Assembly: GCF_051521495.1 (NCBI RefSeq)
Contig: NZ_CP150355.1
Coordinates: 9,486,001-9,550,000, forward strand
DNA from: Sorangium sp051521495
GTDB taxonomy: Bacteria > Myxococcota_A > Polyangia > Polyangiales > Polyangiaceae
DNA: 64,000 nt
Direction: 5' to 3'
Shown: positions 34,560-42,428 of the stretch, piece after piece
How positions within the stretch are numbered: the stretch's first letter is position 1
How the letters are laid out: the number at the start of each line of letters is the position of its first letter
Notes under the pieces: model-generated
Told to the model about the DNA's origin: nothing
Databases searched by the model: none
Seen by the model: the letters and a program-made list of their open reading frames with translations, nothing else
Made by a program: the position numbers and the translations under genes

Positions 34560-34877
34560 TCACCAGATCCCGGCCTCCAGCACCAGGCTGAACGCGAGCA
34601 GCGGCCGACCGAAGGACACGTTGGAGCGGCCCGGGAGCCGGATCACGGGACGGGGGACGGCGATCCCCGAAAGCGCTTGAGCGCGCAGGGCCAGGACAGG
34701 ATGGATGTCCCACCCGATGTCCCCGCGGACGAACGGGAGCGATCCGTACCGATCGAGGAGCATCGCCGCTGCCCACGGCTCGCCGGCCGCGATCGCCTGG
34801 ACGAGCTCGTCGTCCGATCGCTCGGACTGCGGCTGCAGCGAGACGACGTTGCGCCCCGGCGCAGGCCGAGGGGACAT
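34560..34877 (-). pseudogene. chimera: ECF sigma-factor N-terminus fused to an outer-membrane protein C-terminus
   Basis: From the ATG at 34877, residues 1-45 (RNVVSLQPQSERSDDELVQA then IAAGEPWAAAMLLDRYGS) are the beginning of an RNA polymerase sigma-70/ECF factor (region 2 start). From about 34735 the frame instead reads FVRGDIGWDIHPVLALRAQA ... GRPLLAFSLVLEAGIW, the end of a beta-barrel-like protein finishing in an aromatic residue as outer-membrane proteins do. The middle of both genes is missing. In related genomes such genes are near neighbours, so one deletion can explain the junction. A functional product is unlikely. Confidence 0.7.
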
Positions 34878-35185
34878 CGATTTCACCGGTGGGGCGATCG
34901 GGAGCGGGGGCACCTGAGGGAGAGAGCCCCGACGCGAGCTCGCCGGCTCAAGTTTTTTCAGCACAGCGCATGGCAGGCTGGCGGCCCGGCGAGCAGGCGC
35001 CGCGCCGCCCGCGCCCTCGTGTGACGAGGCCGGGCAGGACGGCCCGCCGGTACGGATAGGGCCGCTCCGGGGCGATTCATTTTCTTGAGCCAACGGCGGA
35101 CGCTCCCGGCTCTCTACCTCACGAGCTGTCTTGAACAGCGGAAACGCAGTACCACGCATCCTTAGCAATCGAAAGAAGGTACTTC
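34878..35185. other. gene-free stretch before the Asp-rich lipoprotein
   Basis: About 310 bp with no supported gene. AAGTTTTTTCAGCACAGCGC near 34950 and the AT-richer TTCATTTTCTTGAGCC at 35076-35091 are possible promoter sequence; GAAAGAAGGTACTTC just before 35186 is the ribosome binding site of the next gene. Confidence 0.4.
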
Positions 35186-35938
35186 ATGAGGCGTTCCACT
35201 TGGTTCGGAATGTTGTTCGTTGGCCTGACGGCGCTCGGCGGTGTCGCCTGCACCAGCGGCGGTGCGACGGAGAGCACCGGTGAAAGCCAGGCGGCGGTTC
35301 GCAGCGTCCGCGGCCACCTGAAGTCCGGCACGGCGGCGACCTCGGTCGTCGCCACGGTCGCCCAGGCCGGCTCCCAGGAGGCGGAGACCTACTCCGCGGC
35401 GATCGACGCGCAGGGCAACTTCCGGCTCACGCTTCCCAAGAGGGCTCGATACGTTCTTGGGCTCAGGAAGGGGGACGAGGAGATCGCGCACGTGCAGTTC
35501 GCCTCCGTCGCCGGCGGGGAGCTCACCTCGCTGCTCCCGGTCGCCAATCCCCCCGCGCACAAGGTCAGAGCGCAGACGAGAGACGATTCGGACGACGACA
35601 TCGATCTCGGCGAGGTCGACGAGTCCGACGGCCGGTGCGATCGCAACCCGCTCGATCAGGTCGATTGGGACAGCGATGGAAGGCCCGATTACGAGGACGC
35701 GGACGACGACGACGACGGCACGGCAGATGCCGACGACGAGGACAACCACCACCCCCAGGGCGTGTGGAGCGACGACAACGACGGCGATGACCGCGACGGC
35801 CGCGATGACGAGTGCGAGGAGGGCGCCGACGACGGCAGCCACGATGGCGCCGGCGGCGACGAGGACGAAGGCGACGAGGACGAAGGCGACGAGGGCGCGG
35901 GCGGCGGCGAGGAGATCGACGTCCCGACCCCCGGCTGA
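35186..35938 (+). CDS. lipoprotein with Asp-rich (calcium-binding-like) tail
   Basis: The protein has 250 residues. A lipobox leader (LFVGLTALGGVACTSGG) precedes a domain of about 90 residues with carboxypeptidase-regulatory-like strands (VRGHLKSGTAATSVVATV ... GNFRLTLPKRARYVLGL). From residue 130 the chain becomes extremely acidic: VDWDSDGRPDYEDADDDDDG and SDDNDGDDRDGRDDE contain DxDxDG-type loops as in thrombospondin type 3 and other calcium-binding repeats; the end is DEDEGDEDEGDEGAGG. Surface-anchored calcium or cation binding is plausible; the function is unknown. It is transcribed alone. Confidence 0.7.
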   Translation: MRRSTWFGMLFVGLTALGGVACTSGGATESTGESQAAVRSVRGHLKSGTAATSVVATVAQAGSQEAETYSAAIDAQGNFRLTLPKRARYVLGLRKGDEEIAHVQFASVAGGELTSLLPVANPPAHKVRAQTRDDSDDDIDLGEVDESDGRCDRNPLDQVDWDSDGRPDYEDADDDDDGTADADDEDNHHPQGVWSDDNDGDDRDGRDDECEEGADDGSHDGAGGDEDEGDEDEGDEGAGGGEEIDVPTPG

Positions 35939-36029
35939 TACCCGCTCTCCCACGCGCGTCCGCCGAGGCGGGGGACGCGCGCGCGGCCGGGGCTCCGCTG
36001 CCGCCGCACGAGCGCTCCTCAACGTCGCT

Positions 36030-36104
36030 CGAGCGATCCGCCGGCGCGCAGCGCGAGATGGCCAGGCCGACGACAAGCATGCTCAAGATCGTACCCTTCT
36101 TCAT
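36030..36104 (-). pseudogene. lipoprotein-leader relic
   Basis: From an ATG at 36104 the frame reads MKKGTILSMLVVGLAISRC, a convincing lipoprotein signal, then about 15 more plausible residues. After that it continues only as antisense of the Asp-rich gene region. No stop or domain marks a real gene end, so I read it as the stump of a lost lipoprotein gene. The rest of the 346-bp gap from 35939 to 36284 shows nothing else. Confidence 0.35.
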
Positions 36105-36284
36105 CTGACGCTCCGAATCCATACCCCCGCTCGACACGCATCACGGGCGTAAAATTCGCGCACAGCCCGAGGCACCTCTCGGCCATGGCGCTTGAGGGCT
36201 CGGCGTGAATGGATGGCTGTGCGAGGGCCGCGAGCGGTGTGGTCAGCTCTCTGGATACGCTCGGCCAGCGTGGTGTAGACGATA

Positions 36285-36668
36285 TTACCCCGCAGGCTGT
36301 GGAGTGAAGGCGGAGAAGACCAACACCGGGAGCCCGCTCACCGGCACCACGCTCTCGTCCACCAGCGTGAAACCGTGCTTGCGGTAGAACGCGGCGTTGC
36401 GCGGCTGCTCGGTGCGCAGGACGCAGGTCGTCCACCGCTGCGACAGCACGGTGAGGGTGCGCTGGAGCAGCCGGCCCCCGTGTCCGCGCCCGGCCAGCGA
36501 CGGCTCGACGCCCAGCGTGGCGAGGTAGACGCTGCCTTGCCCGAGGAAGGGGCGAACGCGGGCCATCGCGACGTCTTCGTGCGCCGACAGCCGCCACCAC
36601 ACCGCCGGCGGAGCGACGAGCATCACCCGCCACAGGCCGCTGCGGACGACCACGCTGGCCATCACCAT
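36285..36668 (-). CDS. GNAT acetyltransferase, N-terminally truncated
   Basis: The protein has 127 residues. The acetyl-CoA-binding core is intact: YLATLGVEPSLAGRGHGGRL (beta4/alpha3 with the RxxGxG-type loop) and FYRKHGFTLVDE, ending in PVLVFSAF. Complete members of this GNAT group have some 60-80 residues more at the N-terminus, ahead of the segment SGLWRVMLVAPPAVWWRL. That part is missing: the upstream DNA switches at about 36660 into the tail of a LysR gene on the other strand. A shortened protein might be expressed but is probably inactive. The substrate is unknown. Confidence 0.65.
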   Translation of the reverse strand: MVMASVVVRSGLWRVMLVAPPAVWWRLSAHEDVAMARVRPFLGQGSVYLATLGVEPSLAGRGHGGRLLQRTLTVLSQRWTTCVLRTEQPRNAAFYRKHGFTLVDESVVPVSGLPVLVFSAFTPQPAG

Positions 36669-36771
36669 CGCGCAGGCGTGGCACCCCCGCTTCGATGCCG
36701 ACCCCGCGCACCGGTGGCTGCGCGACCGGCTCCGCCGCGTCTACCGGTCGATCGCGGAGCTCAGGGCGTAG
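36652..36771 (+). pseudogene. C-terminal fragment of a LysR-type regulator
   Basis: The plus-strand frame reads AITIAQAWHPRFDADPAHRW then LRDRLRRVYRSIAELRA and a stop (36769-36771). The pattern AWHxRxDxDPAHRWLR is the standard end of LysR-family regulators of the kind also present intact at 46.5 kb. No helix-turn-helix or effector domain is found upstream, where the DNA is the truncated GNAT gene. Confidence 0.7.
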
Positions 36772-37379
36772 CCACGCCCGGCCGAGCGGCGCCGTGTCGG
36801 GGCGCCGCGGACGTCGACCTCGGACGGGCCTCGCAGCGCCGCCGACGCCGCGGGCTCGGCGCGCTTCGTCGCGCCCGCTTGCGGGTCCTGCTCAGGAAAC
36901 GCAGCGTCTCGACTTGGGTGCCGTCCTGCCCCGTCACCATGTCGCCAGAACAATCCCAGCTGGTGCCGCGCGCAACGGCACCTTCTTGGCAACACGCGAC
37001 ATCGCCCAGTTCGCGCGCAGAGCGCACATAGACACATGCCCTCCCACGTCGGTGAGGCGGCGGAGGAACGGGACGGGACGGCCGGCGGGACTTGACCCTT
37101 CGCGGTGTGGAGCGGTACCATGCTCATGTTGGACCTCGGCTGGTACGGGGTTCGGCTACGTGGCTTGAGCGGTTGGCGCACCAGCGCGAGGCTTGCCGTC
37201 CTCGGCCCCTGGTGAGTGTTGCCAACGCATGCAAGTGCATTTCCCGGCTCCCACGGCTTTGCCTGGTTCTTGTTTGCGAGAGCGCCGCAGCGGCCGGCAA
37301 AGGTCGAGCGAGCGCGACGAATGGCCACCCGCTCGCACGCGGGAACGTTGTTGGACTGATAGAAGGGAGAGACCGCGGG
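36772..37379. other. gene-free stretch between the LysR relic and the MscS gene
   Basis: About 610 bp in which neither strand gives a protein I recognise. The minus-strand frame at 36761-37027 has some protein-like composition (GDMVTGQDGTQVETLRFLSR) but no start site or family. GAAGGGAGAGACC before 37380 is the ribosome binding site of the channel gene. Confidence 0.4.
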
Positions 37380-38273
37380 ATGAACGAGACCCTCAAGAGA
37401 TATGCGGACGTCGGGCTCCTGTTCGGCGCCGAGATCGGCACCAAGATCATCGGGGCCATCGCCCTGTGGATCGTGGGGCGCCTGGTCATACGCGGCATCC
37501 TTCGCTTGCTCGATCGAACGACGAAGTTCCGCAACATCGACGAGACGCTCGCGCGTTACCTGCACTCTGTCGCGAGCGTGCTGCTCAACATACTCCTCGT
37601 CATCACCGTCCTCGGCGTCTTCGGCGTCCAGACCTTCACCTTCGCCGGGATCCTGGCGGCGACCGGGGTCGCCATCGGTATGGCCTGGTCTGGCCTGCTC
37701 GCCAATCTGGCCGCTGGCGTCTTCATGATCGTGCTGCGCCCTTTCAATGCCGGCGACGTGGTCACCATCGCCGGCGTGACGGGCATCGTGCATTCGATCG
37801 GCCTCTTCGTCACGTCGGTCGATACCTTCGACAATGAACGCACCTTTCTCGGCAACAACAAGATCTTCGGCGAGATCATCAAGAACCACTCCGAGAACCC
37901 CGTCGCACGCTTGAACATCAATGTGCAGCTTCCCCACGGCGCCGACGTGCACAAAGTCATCGCGGTATTGAAGGAGAAGCTCGCCAATGCGCCTCATGCC
38001 GCCAGCAACCCAGCGCCGTTCGTCGAGTTGGTGGGCATGACCCTCTCCGGCCCGCTGCTCGTCGCGCATCCCTACGTCGAGAGCGCGAAATACCCCTTGG
38101 CGCTCGCCGCCGCGCACCTGGTCGTTTATGACGAGGTCGCGAAGCTTGGCTACCCGGCCCCGGCGCAGGCGGTGGTGCTCCGCGAAGACGGAGCGCGGCT
38201 CGCGGCGGTCAATGGGCACGACGCGCGTGGGCTCTCGCAGGTGTCAAACAGCGGGACGCCCGAAGCGCCCTGA
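37380..38273 (+). CDS. MscS-family mechanosensitive ion channel
   Basis: The protein has 297 residues. Three N-terminal membrane segments (KIIGAIALWIVGRLVI; SVASVLLNILLVITVLGVFG; the pore helix AGILAATGVAIGMAWSGLLANLAAGV) are followed by the beta domain (PFNAGDVVTIAGVTGIVHSI, NERTFLGNNKIFGEIIKNHS) and a mixed alpha/beta vestibule domain. It should open on membrane tension and protect against osmotic downshock. Length and order match small E. coli-type MscS. GGGAGAGACCGCGGG stands before the ATG; the longer open frame to 37092 is not needed. Confidence 0.93.
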   Translation: MNETLKRYADVGLLFGAEIGTKIIGAIALWIVGRLVIRGILRLLDRTTKFRNIDETLARYLHSVASVLLNILLVITVLGVFGVQTFTFAGILAATGVAIGMAWSGLLANLAAGVFMIVLRPFNAGDVVTIAGVTGIVHSIGLFVTSVDTFDNERTFLGNNKIFGEIIKNHSENPVARLNINVQLPHGADVHKVIAVLKEKLANAPHAASNPAPFVELVGMTLSGPLLVAHPYVESAKYPLALAAAHLVVYDEVAKLGYPAPAQAVVLREDGARLAAVNGHDARGLSQVSNSGTPEAP

Positions 38274-38600
38274 TCAGTTCCTGCAGCCCGGCCTGCCCCG
38301 CGGCGCGGGCTCCGCGGGCTCATGGCCAGGCGGTGATCCCGACGGACCGCTTCATCCGCGTATCCTCGGCCACGAACACCGCCCCGCTGTTGACGCTCAG
38401 GCTAGCTGATGGCTCGCCGAACAGGCTGCTTGATGGCCATCGCGGGCGTGCTCGGTTGGGGTCGAGGCGGGCGATGGCCATCCCTCAGGCGTGCGCCGCT
38501 GGCGGCCTCGTGATGGTCATCCTCGCTTAACCGTCGGTGCCCGACGAGGAGCTCCTGTGCCAGCGCCGCGGACGCACCGTCATCGCGGTCAGCTTCAGGT

Positions 38601-38790
38601 GCGGCCTACGGCATGGTCGCGGAGTCGCTGGTCCGGCTGACGTTCGCCGCGGCGCTCGCCGCGCGCGGAAGGCGGGACGAGGCCGCCGCCGCGATCGCGT
38701 CAGCGAGGGCTGCGCTGCTCGCGCGCGCCGAGAAGGTCAGCGACCCGGCCTGGCGAGAGCGCTTCCTCCGCGAGTCGGGCGAGGGCGATT
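38601..38790 (+). pseudogene. C-terminal fragment of a kinase/ATPase TPR region
   Basis: The plus-strand frame reads MVAESLVRLTFAAALAARGR then RDEAAAAIASARAALLARAE and DPAWRERFLRE, which is the usual end of the TPR-bearing tail of myxobacterial Ser/Thr kinase-ATPase proteins. It fits the part missing from the kinase at 47.4-50.3 kb, though origin from that gene cannot be shown. No kinase or ATPase sequence precedes it; the 330 bp from 38274 to 38600 hold nothing recognisable. Confidence 0.55.
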
Positions 38791-38879
38791 CGCCAGGTCT
38801 CGGAGCTCCGGAGCGAGCGAGTCCGCCGACGAGACGGCCGCCGGAAGACGCACCTCCGCCGCGCGCGCCCGGAAGCGCA

Positions 38880-38966
38880 TCCGGTGCGGGTCGCAAACTC
38901 CGCGGCGTCCAAGCCGCTCCGCTCCCACCGCCTCACTCGCTCCGTCCACTTCGCCCGTGTCGCCAT
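38880..38966 (-). mobile_element. start of an IS66-type accessory ORF (fragment)
   Basis: From an ATG at 38966, preceded by AGGAGGTTGCG, the frame reads RAKWTERVRRWERSGLDAAE then FATRTG, the N-terminal helix-turn-helix of IS66 accessory (TnpA-like) proteins. After about 30 codons similarity stops. No tnpB or tnpC homologue is present nearby. Confidence 0.6.
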
Positions 38967-38983
38967 CGCAACCTCCTGGCTAT

Positions 38984-39367
38984 GGAGGCTGGGACGAGCC
39001 GGCCGGATCACGAAAGGCACCGCGCGGGCCACCAACGCGGGCTGGCGATCGGGGATGCGCGTGGGACGAAAAGGCCCAAGAACGAGGGCGCCGCTCGCGT
39101 GGGGTCGAGCTGCGGGCAGAGGTTGGCCAACGGCCACGCGCGAGCGGCACGCGGAGGGACGAGGCCGAGAGGCTCACGCCGCGTCCAACGACGGGTCTGT
39201 CATCCTCGCGCCCTGGCGATGGGCGGCGGCTCGGTGGGGATGCCGAGATGGGTCGGGATCGCCACGATGGCTTCGCGCTGCGCACGTTGACCGATGTCGG
39301 CGACGAGCCGCCGGCGCCCACCGCACAGACACGCGAGCACATCCTTCAAATAGACGCGGCGGATGAG
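38984..39367 (+). repeat. 384-bp direct repeat, copy 1 (IS91-type 3' end)
   Basis: Matches 42890-43277 almost base for base with a few indels. It begins at GGAGGCTGGGACGAGCCGGC and ends at GGCGGATGAG, within the transposase coding sequence read on the minus strand. It therefore carries the last part of an IS91-type transposase gene plus about 200 bp downstream, up to a common boundary that is probably the element end. Confidence 0.85.
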
Positions 39368-39601
39368 GGAAGCCCAGTCGATGCGTGCGTAGACGGGCAG
39401 GACGATGCCGTCGCCGAGGCTCGTGCGCGCGCTCGCCGGAGGGTCCCAGGTCGCCGAGGGAGGTGGCGCCGTGATGTCGTTGGCGCAGGTCGGTGGCGCC
39501 GTCGCGCTCGTCTTCGTCTTCGTCTCCGGCACCGGGATGCCCGTCGCCGCGGGCCGGTGAGGCACCACGGCGGCTCGCCACGACGAGCCCGACGCGAGCA
39601 C
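39200..39601 (-). mobile_element. IS91-type transposase, C-terminal fragment
   Basis: The minus-strand frame contains PVYARIDWASLIRRVYLKDV then LACLCGGRRRLVADIGQRAQ and AIVAIPTHLGIPTEPPPIAR, the characteristic end of Y2 (IS91/IS801) transposases with the CxCGGRRR knuckle. The upstream 60 codons are Pro/Ala/Thr-rich, as in the linker of such proteins. The catalytic HUH/Y2 domain is absent. The fragment is followed, in transcription order, by the repeated 3' end. Confidence 0.7.
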
Positions 39602-39611
39602 GCCGGAAAGG

Positions 39612-39690
39612 CGCAGGCGAAGGCGGTCTGCAGTGCCGGCGACTTGGCCTGGGCGATGGGGTTGCCGATGATGGCGTAGCGATCGGTCAT
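39612..39690 (-). pseudogene. aroE: aroE (shikimate dehydrogenase) N-terminal stump
   Basis: From an ATG at 39690 with CGGAGGCATCC upstream, the first 25 codons read MTDRYAIIGNPIAQAKSPAL and QTAFA: the substrate-binding N-terminus of shikimate dehydrogenase (GNPIxxxKSP). It then turns into IS91-derived sequence. The promoter and ribosome site look intact, so a transposition or deletion cut the gene. A complete copy must exist elsewhere if the strain makes aromatic amino acids. Confidence 0.65.
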
Positions 39691-39810
39691 GGATGCCTCC
39701 GGGAGGGGTCGCGACGGCACCGCTCGGGTCCCTCTCAGCAACGCGCGGTCCATGCGCGAGCTCGCCCGCGCCCGGCGCAAATTTACGATGTTACTCAGGT
39801 TTTTGCCTCC

Positions 39811-41073
39811 TCAGAAAAATTTGTGGGTGAGCCATTCGGGCTCCGGCAGGTTCCCGAGCGCGTGGTAGAGGGCGATCTCCGCGTGTTCGTAGGTCCGAAA
39901 CCCACACGATTTTCTGGTCGTAATCCTCGCTTTATTGTTGAATCCCTCGGTGGCGCCATGGGCGAAGGCGCTCCGTGCGCGGAACCAGTTGAGCAGGGGC
40001 TCTCGATGGCCACGGAGCGTCCGTGCGAGCTTCTGGAACGGCAAAATCCTGGAATCCACGACCAGACGTGTCCAATCGTCCAGGAACCATCCAGCCCACG
40101 CGGGAGACTTGTACTTCCAGCAACGCTGGAACTGCTCCTTCAGCAGGTAGGCGCGAACGCTATGAAGGTTGACGCGGAGCAGATCGCGAAGACGTGTGCG
40201 CTGTGTTCGAGTGAGATTTGTACGATTCTTGAGAAGAATCCAGCGTGTCTTCGTCAACACGGCCTGCTGTCCCGCCTTCCTGAGAGTACGGACCTCATCG
40301 CGACGTACGGCATCGACGGCCTTGCTGAGCAGCTGCGCGACATGGAAGCGGTCGAGGACATGCACTGCTCCCGGAGCTCGCTTCTTGACGACAGACAGGA
40401 ATGCCCTCCACATGTCGCTGGCGATGAACCGAATCGGTGGTACACGAGCCTCGCCGAGCGAGTCAAAGAATGCATTGAACGTATGCTTCGTTCGGTCACG
40501 GCCGATCCAGAGGAGCCGGCGGCATCCCTGATCGATCTGATAGACAAGGGTCAGGTACTTGTGGTGCTTCTTCCACGCGAGCTCATCGACGCCGATGGAC
40601 TGGATGCCATCGAGGCTGCGGTGCTCGAGTCCCCAGCGAACCGCCTGTTCAACACATCGAAAGACCGTGTCCCAGCTCGTGCGAAAGCGCCGCGCGACCT
40701 CGGTCCACGACAGCACCTTTGCCCAGCTTGCCAGAAACCATGTGAGGGCATGGGTCGTGGGGGACTTACCCGTTGCCCAGGGAACCATCTCGGCCGTGAC
40801 CCCACAGGCCTTGCAGTCGACCCGGCGCATCGAGTAGACGAGATGGACCATCAGACCCCAGAACGGGACGAACGCGAACAGGCGCTCATTGAGCTTGTCG
40901 TAGGCGCGTCCCTTTTTCCCGCACCACGAACAGATCGGCCGGGCACCCTTCCTGGGCTTGATGGTAACATGGATCCCGGGACGCGCGCGCGTTCCAACCC
41001 ATCTGGCATCGCGTAGACGAAACCAGGTTGCGGCTGAAGGCGGCGAAGGATAGATTGGAGGCGCATCGTGCAT
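39811..41073 (-). CDS. ISL3-family transposase
   Basis: The protein has 420 residues from the ATG at 41073. The N-terminal zinc knuckle CSWCGKKGR...CKACG (about 55-105), a helix-turn-helix (LSWTEVARRFRTSWDTVFRC) and the ISL3 catalytic DDE domain (GVDELAWKKHHKYLTLVYQI; IASDMWRAFLSVV; a final Glu in GATEGFNNKAR) are all present, so the enzyme looks intact. The start codon and first five codons lie in the 3' arm of a strong hairpin. I could not define the terminal inverted repeats with confidence; they should lie near 39.79 and 41.1-41.2 kb. An upstream start at 41202 is not supported. Confidence 0.9.
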   Translation of the reverse strand: MHDAPPIYPSPPSAATWFRLRDARWVGTRARPGIHVTIKPRKGARPICSWCGKKGRAYDKLNERLFAFVPFWGLMVHLVYSMRRVDCKACGVTAEMVPWATGKSPTTHALTWFLASWAKVLSWTEVARRFRTSWDTVFRCVEQAVRWGLEHRSLDGIQSIGVDELAWKKHHKYLTLVYQIDQGCRRLLWIGRDRTKHTFNAFFDSLGEARVPPIRFIASDMWRAFLSVVKKRAPGAVHVLDRFHVAQLLSKAVDAVRRDEVRTLRKAGQQAVLTKTRWILLKNRTNLTRTQRTRLRDLLRVNLHSVRAYLLKEQFQRCWKYKSPAWAGWFLDDWTRLVVDSRILPFQKLARTLRGHREPLLNWFRARSAFAHGATEGFNNKARITTRKSCGFRTYEHAEIALYHALGNLPEPEWLTHKFF

Positions 41074-41117
41074 GGGTTCTTTGGTGTCGTAACCGTGATC
41101 TATGCACGATGCGCCTC
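41058..41117 (-). promoter_or_regulatory. hairpin sequestering the ISL3 transposase start codon
   Basis: Perfect 16-bp arms at 41058-41073 and 41102-41117 (GAGGCGCATCGTGCAT and its complement) around a 28-base loop. In mRNA coming from outside the element the 3' arm contains the transposase ATG, so translation would be blocked. A transcript starting in the loop would escape. This is a known way for insertion sequences to avoid activation by read-through. Confidence 0.65.
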
Positions 41118-41574
41118 TCCATCGGCAGCCCTGAATTCGACGCCCTTGTCGGATTTGTGATGAGAATTTCGAGGCGCTCGACGGAAGGGCGGTCCGAGCC
41201 ACCGCTCATCCCTTCGTGTCTCCACGACCCGGAGCACGAGCCCCCTGCGGAGCACCCGTCCGCCGTCACCCACGCTTCGCTCAGCGCGCTGCGCGCAGCT
41301 CGGGTCCAGGTCGCCGGAGGCGCCCGCGCAGCGGGCCGGAGCGCAGCGGAGGACCTGGACGCGAGCGAGCACGGCGCGACCCGTCTCACGCGACGGCGGA
41401 CCCGCGACCGCGCTGTCCAGTGAATGCAGGTCATCACCGTAGGAACGCACCGTCGCGCAGCTTCCCGCCCAACTGACCATGAAGTCACGTTGACGGAGGG
41501 CGTCAAACCGCAGCTTGTCAGCTCGCTAGGTGCCTCATCGTGCCTGCAGCTGACGTCGTCGAGAATCTCGGATT
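41118..41574. other. gene-free stretch between the ISL3 transposase and the nuclease cassette
   Basis: About 460 bp. Open frames exist on both strands but none has a start site, composition or motif that I can support. The left end of the ISL3 element is expected within its first part. Confidence 0.4.
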
Positions 41575-42052
41575 TTAACGCCAAGGCGCCAAGGCGCAAA
41601 AAGGCGGAGAGAATGACCGAGAATGAGATAGCCAAGGTCGTCGTCGACGCAGCGATCGAGGTGCATCGTACCCTTGGAGGCCCAGGGCTGCTCGAGACAG
41701 TCTACGAAGAGGCGCTTGCCTTCGAGCTCGAGTCGCGAGGGCTCACCGTGGTGCGCCAGAAGGCCGTGCCGCTCGTGTACAAGGGCAAGCGTCTTGCGTC
41801 GGACCTTCGTCTCGACTTGCTCGTGGGCGATCGAGTCATCGTCGAGTGCAAGGCAGCGGCCGCATACAACAGAGTGTTCGAGGCGCAGGCCCTCACCTAC
41901 CTGCGCCTGTCCGATCTCAAGCTCGCGATTGTTATCAACTTCGGCGAGGTGAAGGTGAGGCAGGGCATCCATCGCGTCGTCAATGGATTGCAAGAATGAC
42001 CTTCCTCTCTCTTGCTTTTTTGCGCCTTGGCGCCTTGGCGCCTTGGCGTTAA
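41575..42052. mobile_element. inverted-repeat-flanked GxxExxY nuclease cassette
   Basis: Left arm 41575-41602 (TTAACGCCAAGGCGCCAAGG then CGCAAAAA) and right arm 42016-42052 (its complement, with three instead of two CGCCAAGG units) enclose a single 387-bp gene, the whole being 478 bp. The arms start within 40 bp of the gene at each end. This single-gene arrangement looks like a compact mobile or formerly mobile unit. I found no clear target-site duplication. A decayed ORF-less relative of the arms may exist near 2.73 kb. Confidence 0.7.
41613..41999 (+). CDS. GxxExxY protein (PD-(D/E)XK nuclease-like)
   Basis: The protein has 128 residues. The family motif is GLLETVY (residues near 30); the PD-(D/E)XK core is visible as LRLDLLVGDRVIVECKA (Asp, then Glu-x-Lys), followed by a helix with QALTYLRLSDLKLAIVINFG. 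The first helix (MTENEIAKVVVDAAIEVHRT) is typical. The fold is that of metal-dependent nucleases; activity is not demonstrated for the family. AAGGCGGAGAGA precedes the ATG and overlaps the edge of the left inverted repeat, so the repeat supplies or abuts the ribosome binding site. Confidence 0.85.
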   Translation: MTENEIAKVVVDAAIEVHRTLGGPGLLETVYEEALAFELESRGLTVVRQKAVPLVYKGKRLASDLRLDLLVGDRVIVECKAAAAYNRVFEAQALTYLRLSDLKLAIVINFGEVKVRQGIHRVVNGLQE

Positions 42053-42428
42053 ATTCTCCGGTCTCCCGCTACGAGTAGACACGCCCATGCACCGCCTCTG
42101 TGACCACGGTCTGCGAGCAGGCGACACATCCCACAGATCCCGCAACGCATCGCCCAGCCATGCGATGCGGCAGGGCGCCCCGCGGATGCCCGCAAGTCGT
42201 TCTGCCCTTGCTCGGCTCATGCACCCACAGATCCTGCGGAGGAGCCGAACTTCCATGTCGATGAAGCCGCCATCCGGGATGGATGAAAGATTCCAGGGAC
42301 ATGCGAGCCCGCGTGGTTCTTATGTTAAATCATGTTAACAACAGTCGAAGGCGGGGATGCGTGAATAGCCTCCGGTGCTAGGTCCCTCCGCAGTACCTGC
42401 CCATGGGTGGGCAGGAGGAGGAAACCAC
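42053..42428. other. gene-free stretch upstream of the I36-like gene
   Basis: About 375 bp with no supported gene; the minus-strand frames there carry no motif I recognise. TTATGTTAAATCATGTTAAC near 42319-42338 is an AT-rich direct repeat, probably promoter sequence. GGGCAGGAGGAGGAAACCAC precedes the next ATG. Confidence 0.45.

Noticed and set aside
41028..41480. ORFs on both strands left of the nuclease cassette
   Set aside because: They overlap the ISL3 start and hairpin, have no recognisable features and differ in every frame; probably non-coding.
42069..42302. Minus-strand ORF with several Cys and His residues, considered as a zinc protein
   Set aside because: Residue spacing does not fit a known knuckle and there is no ribosome site; left uncalled.
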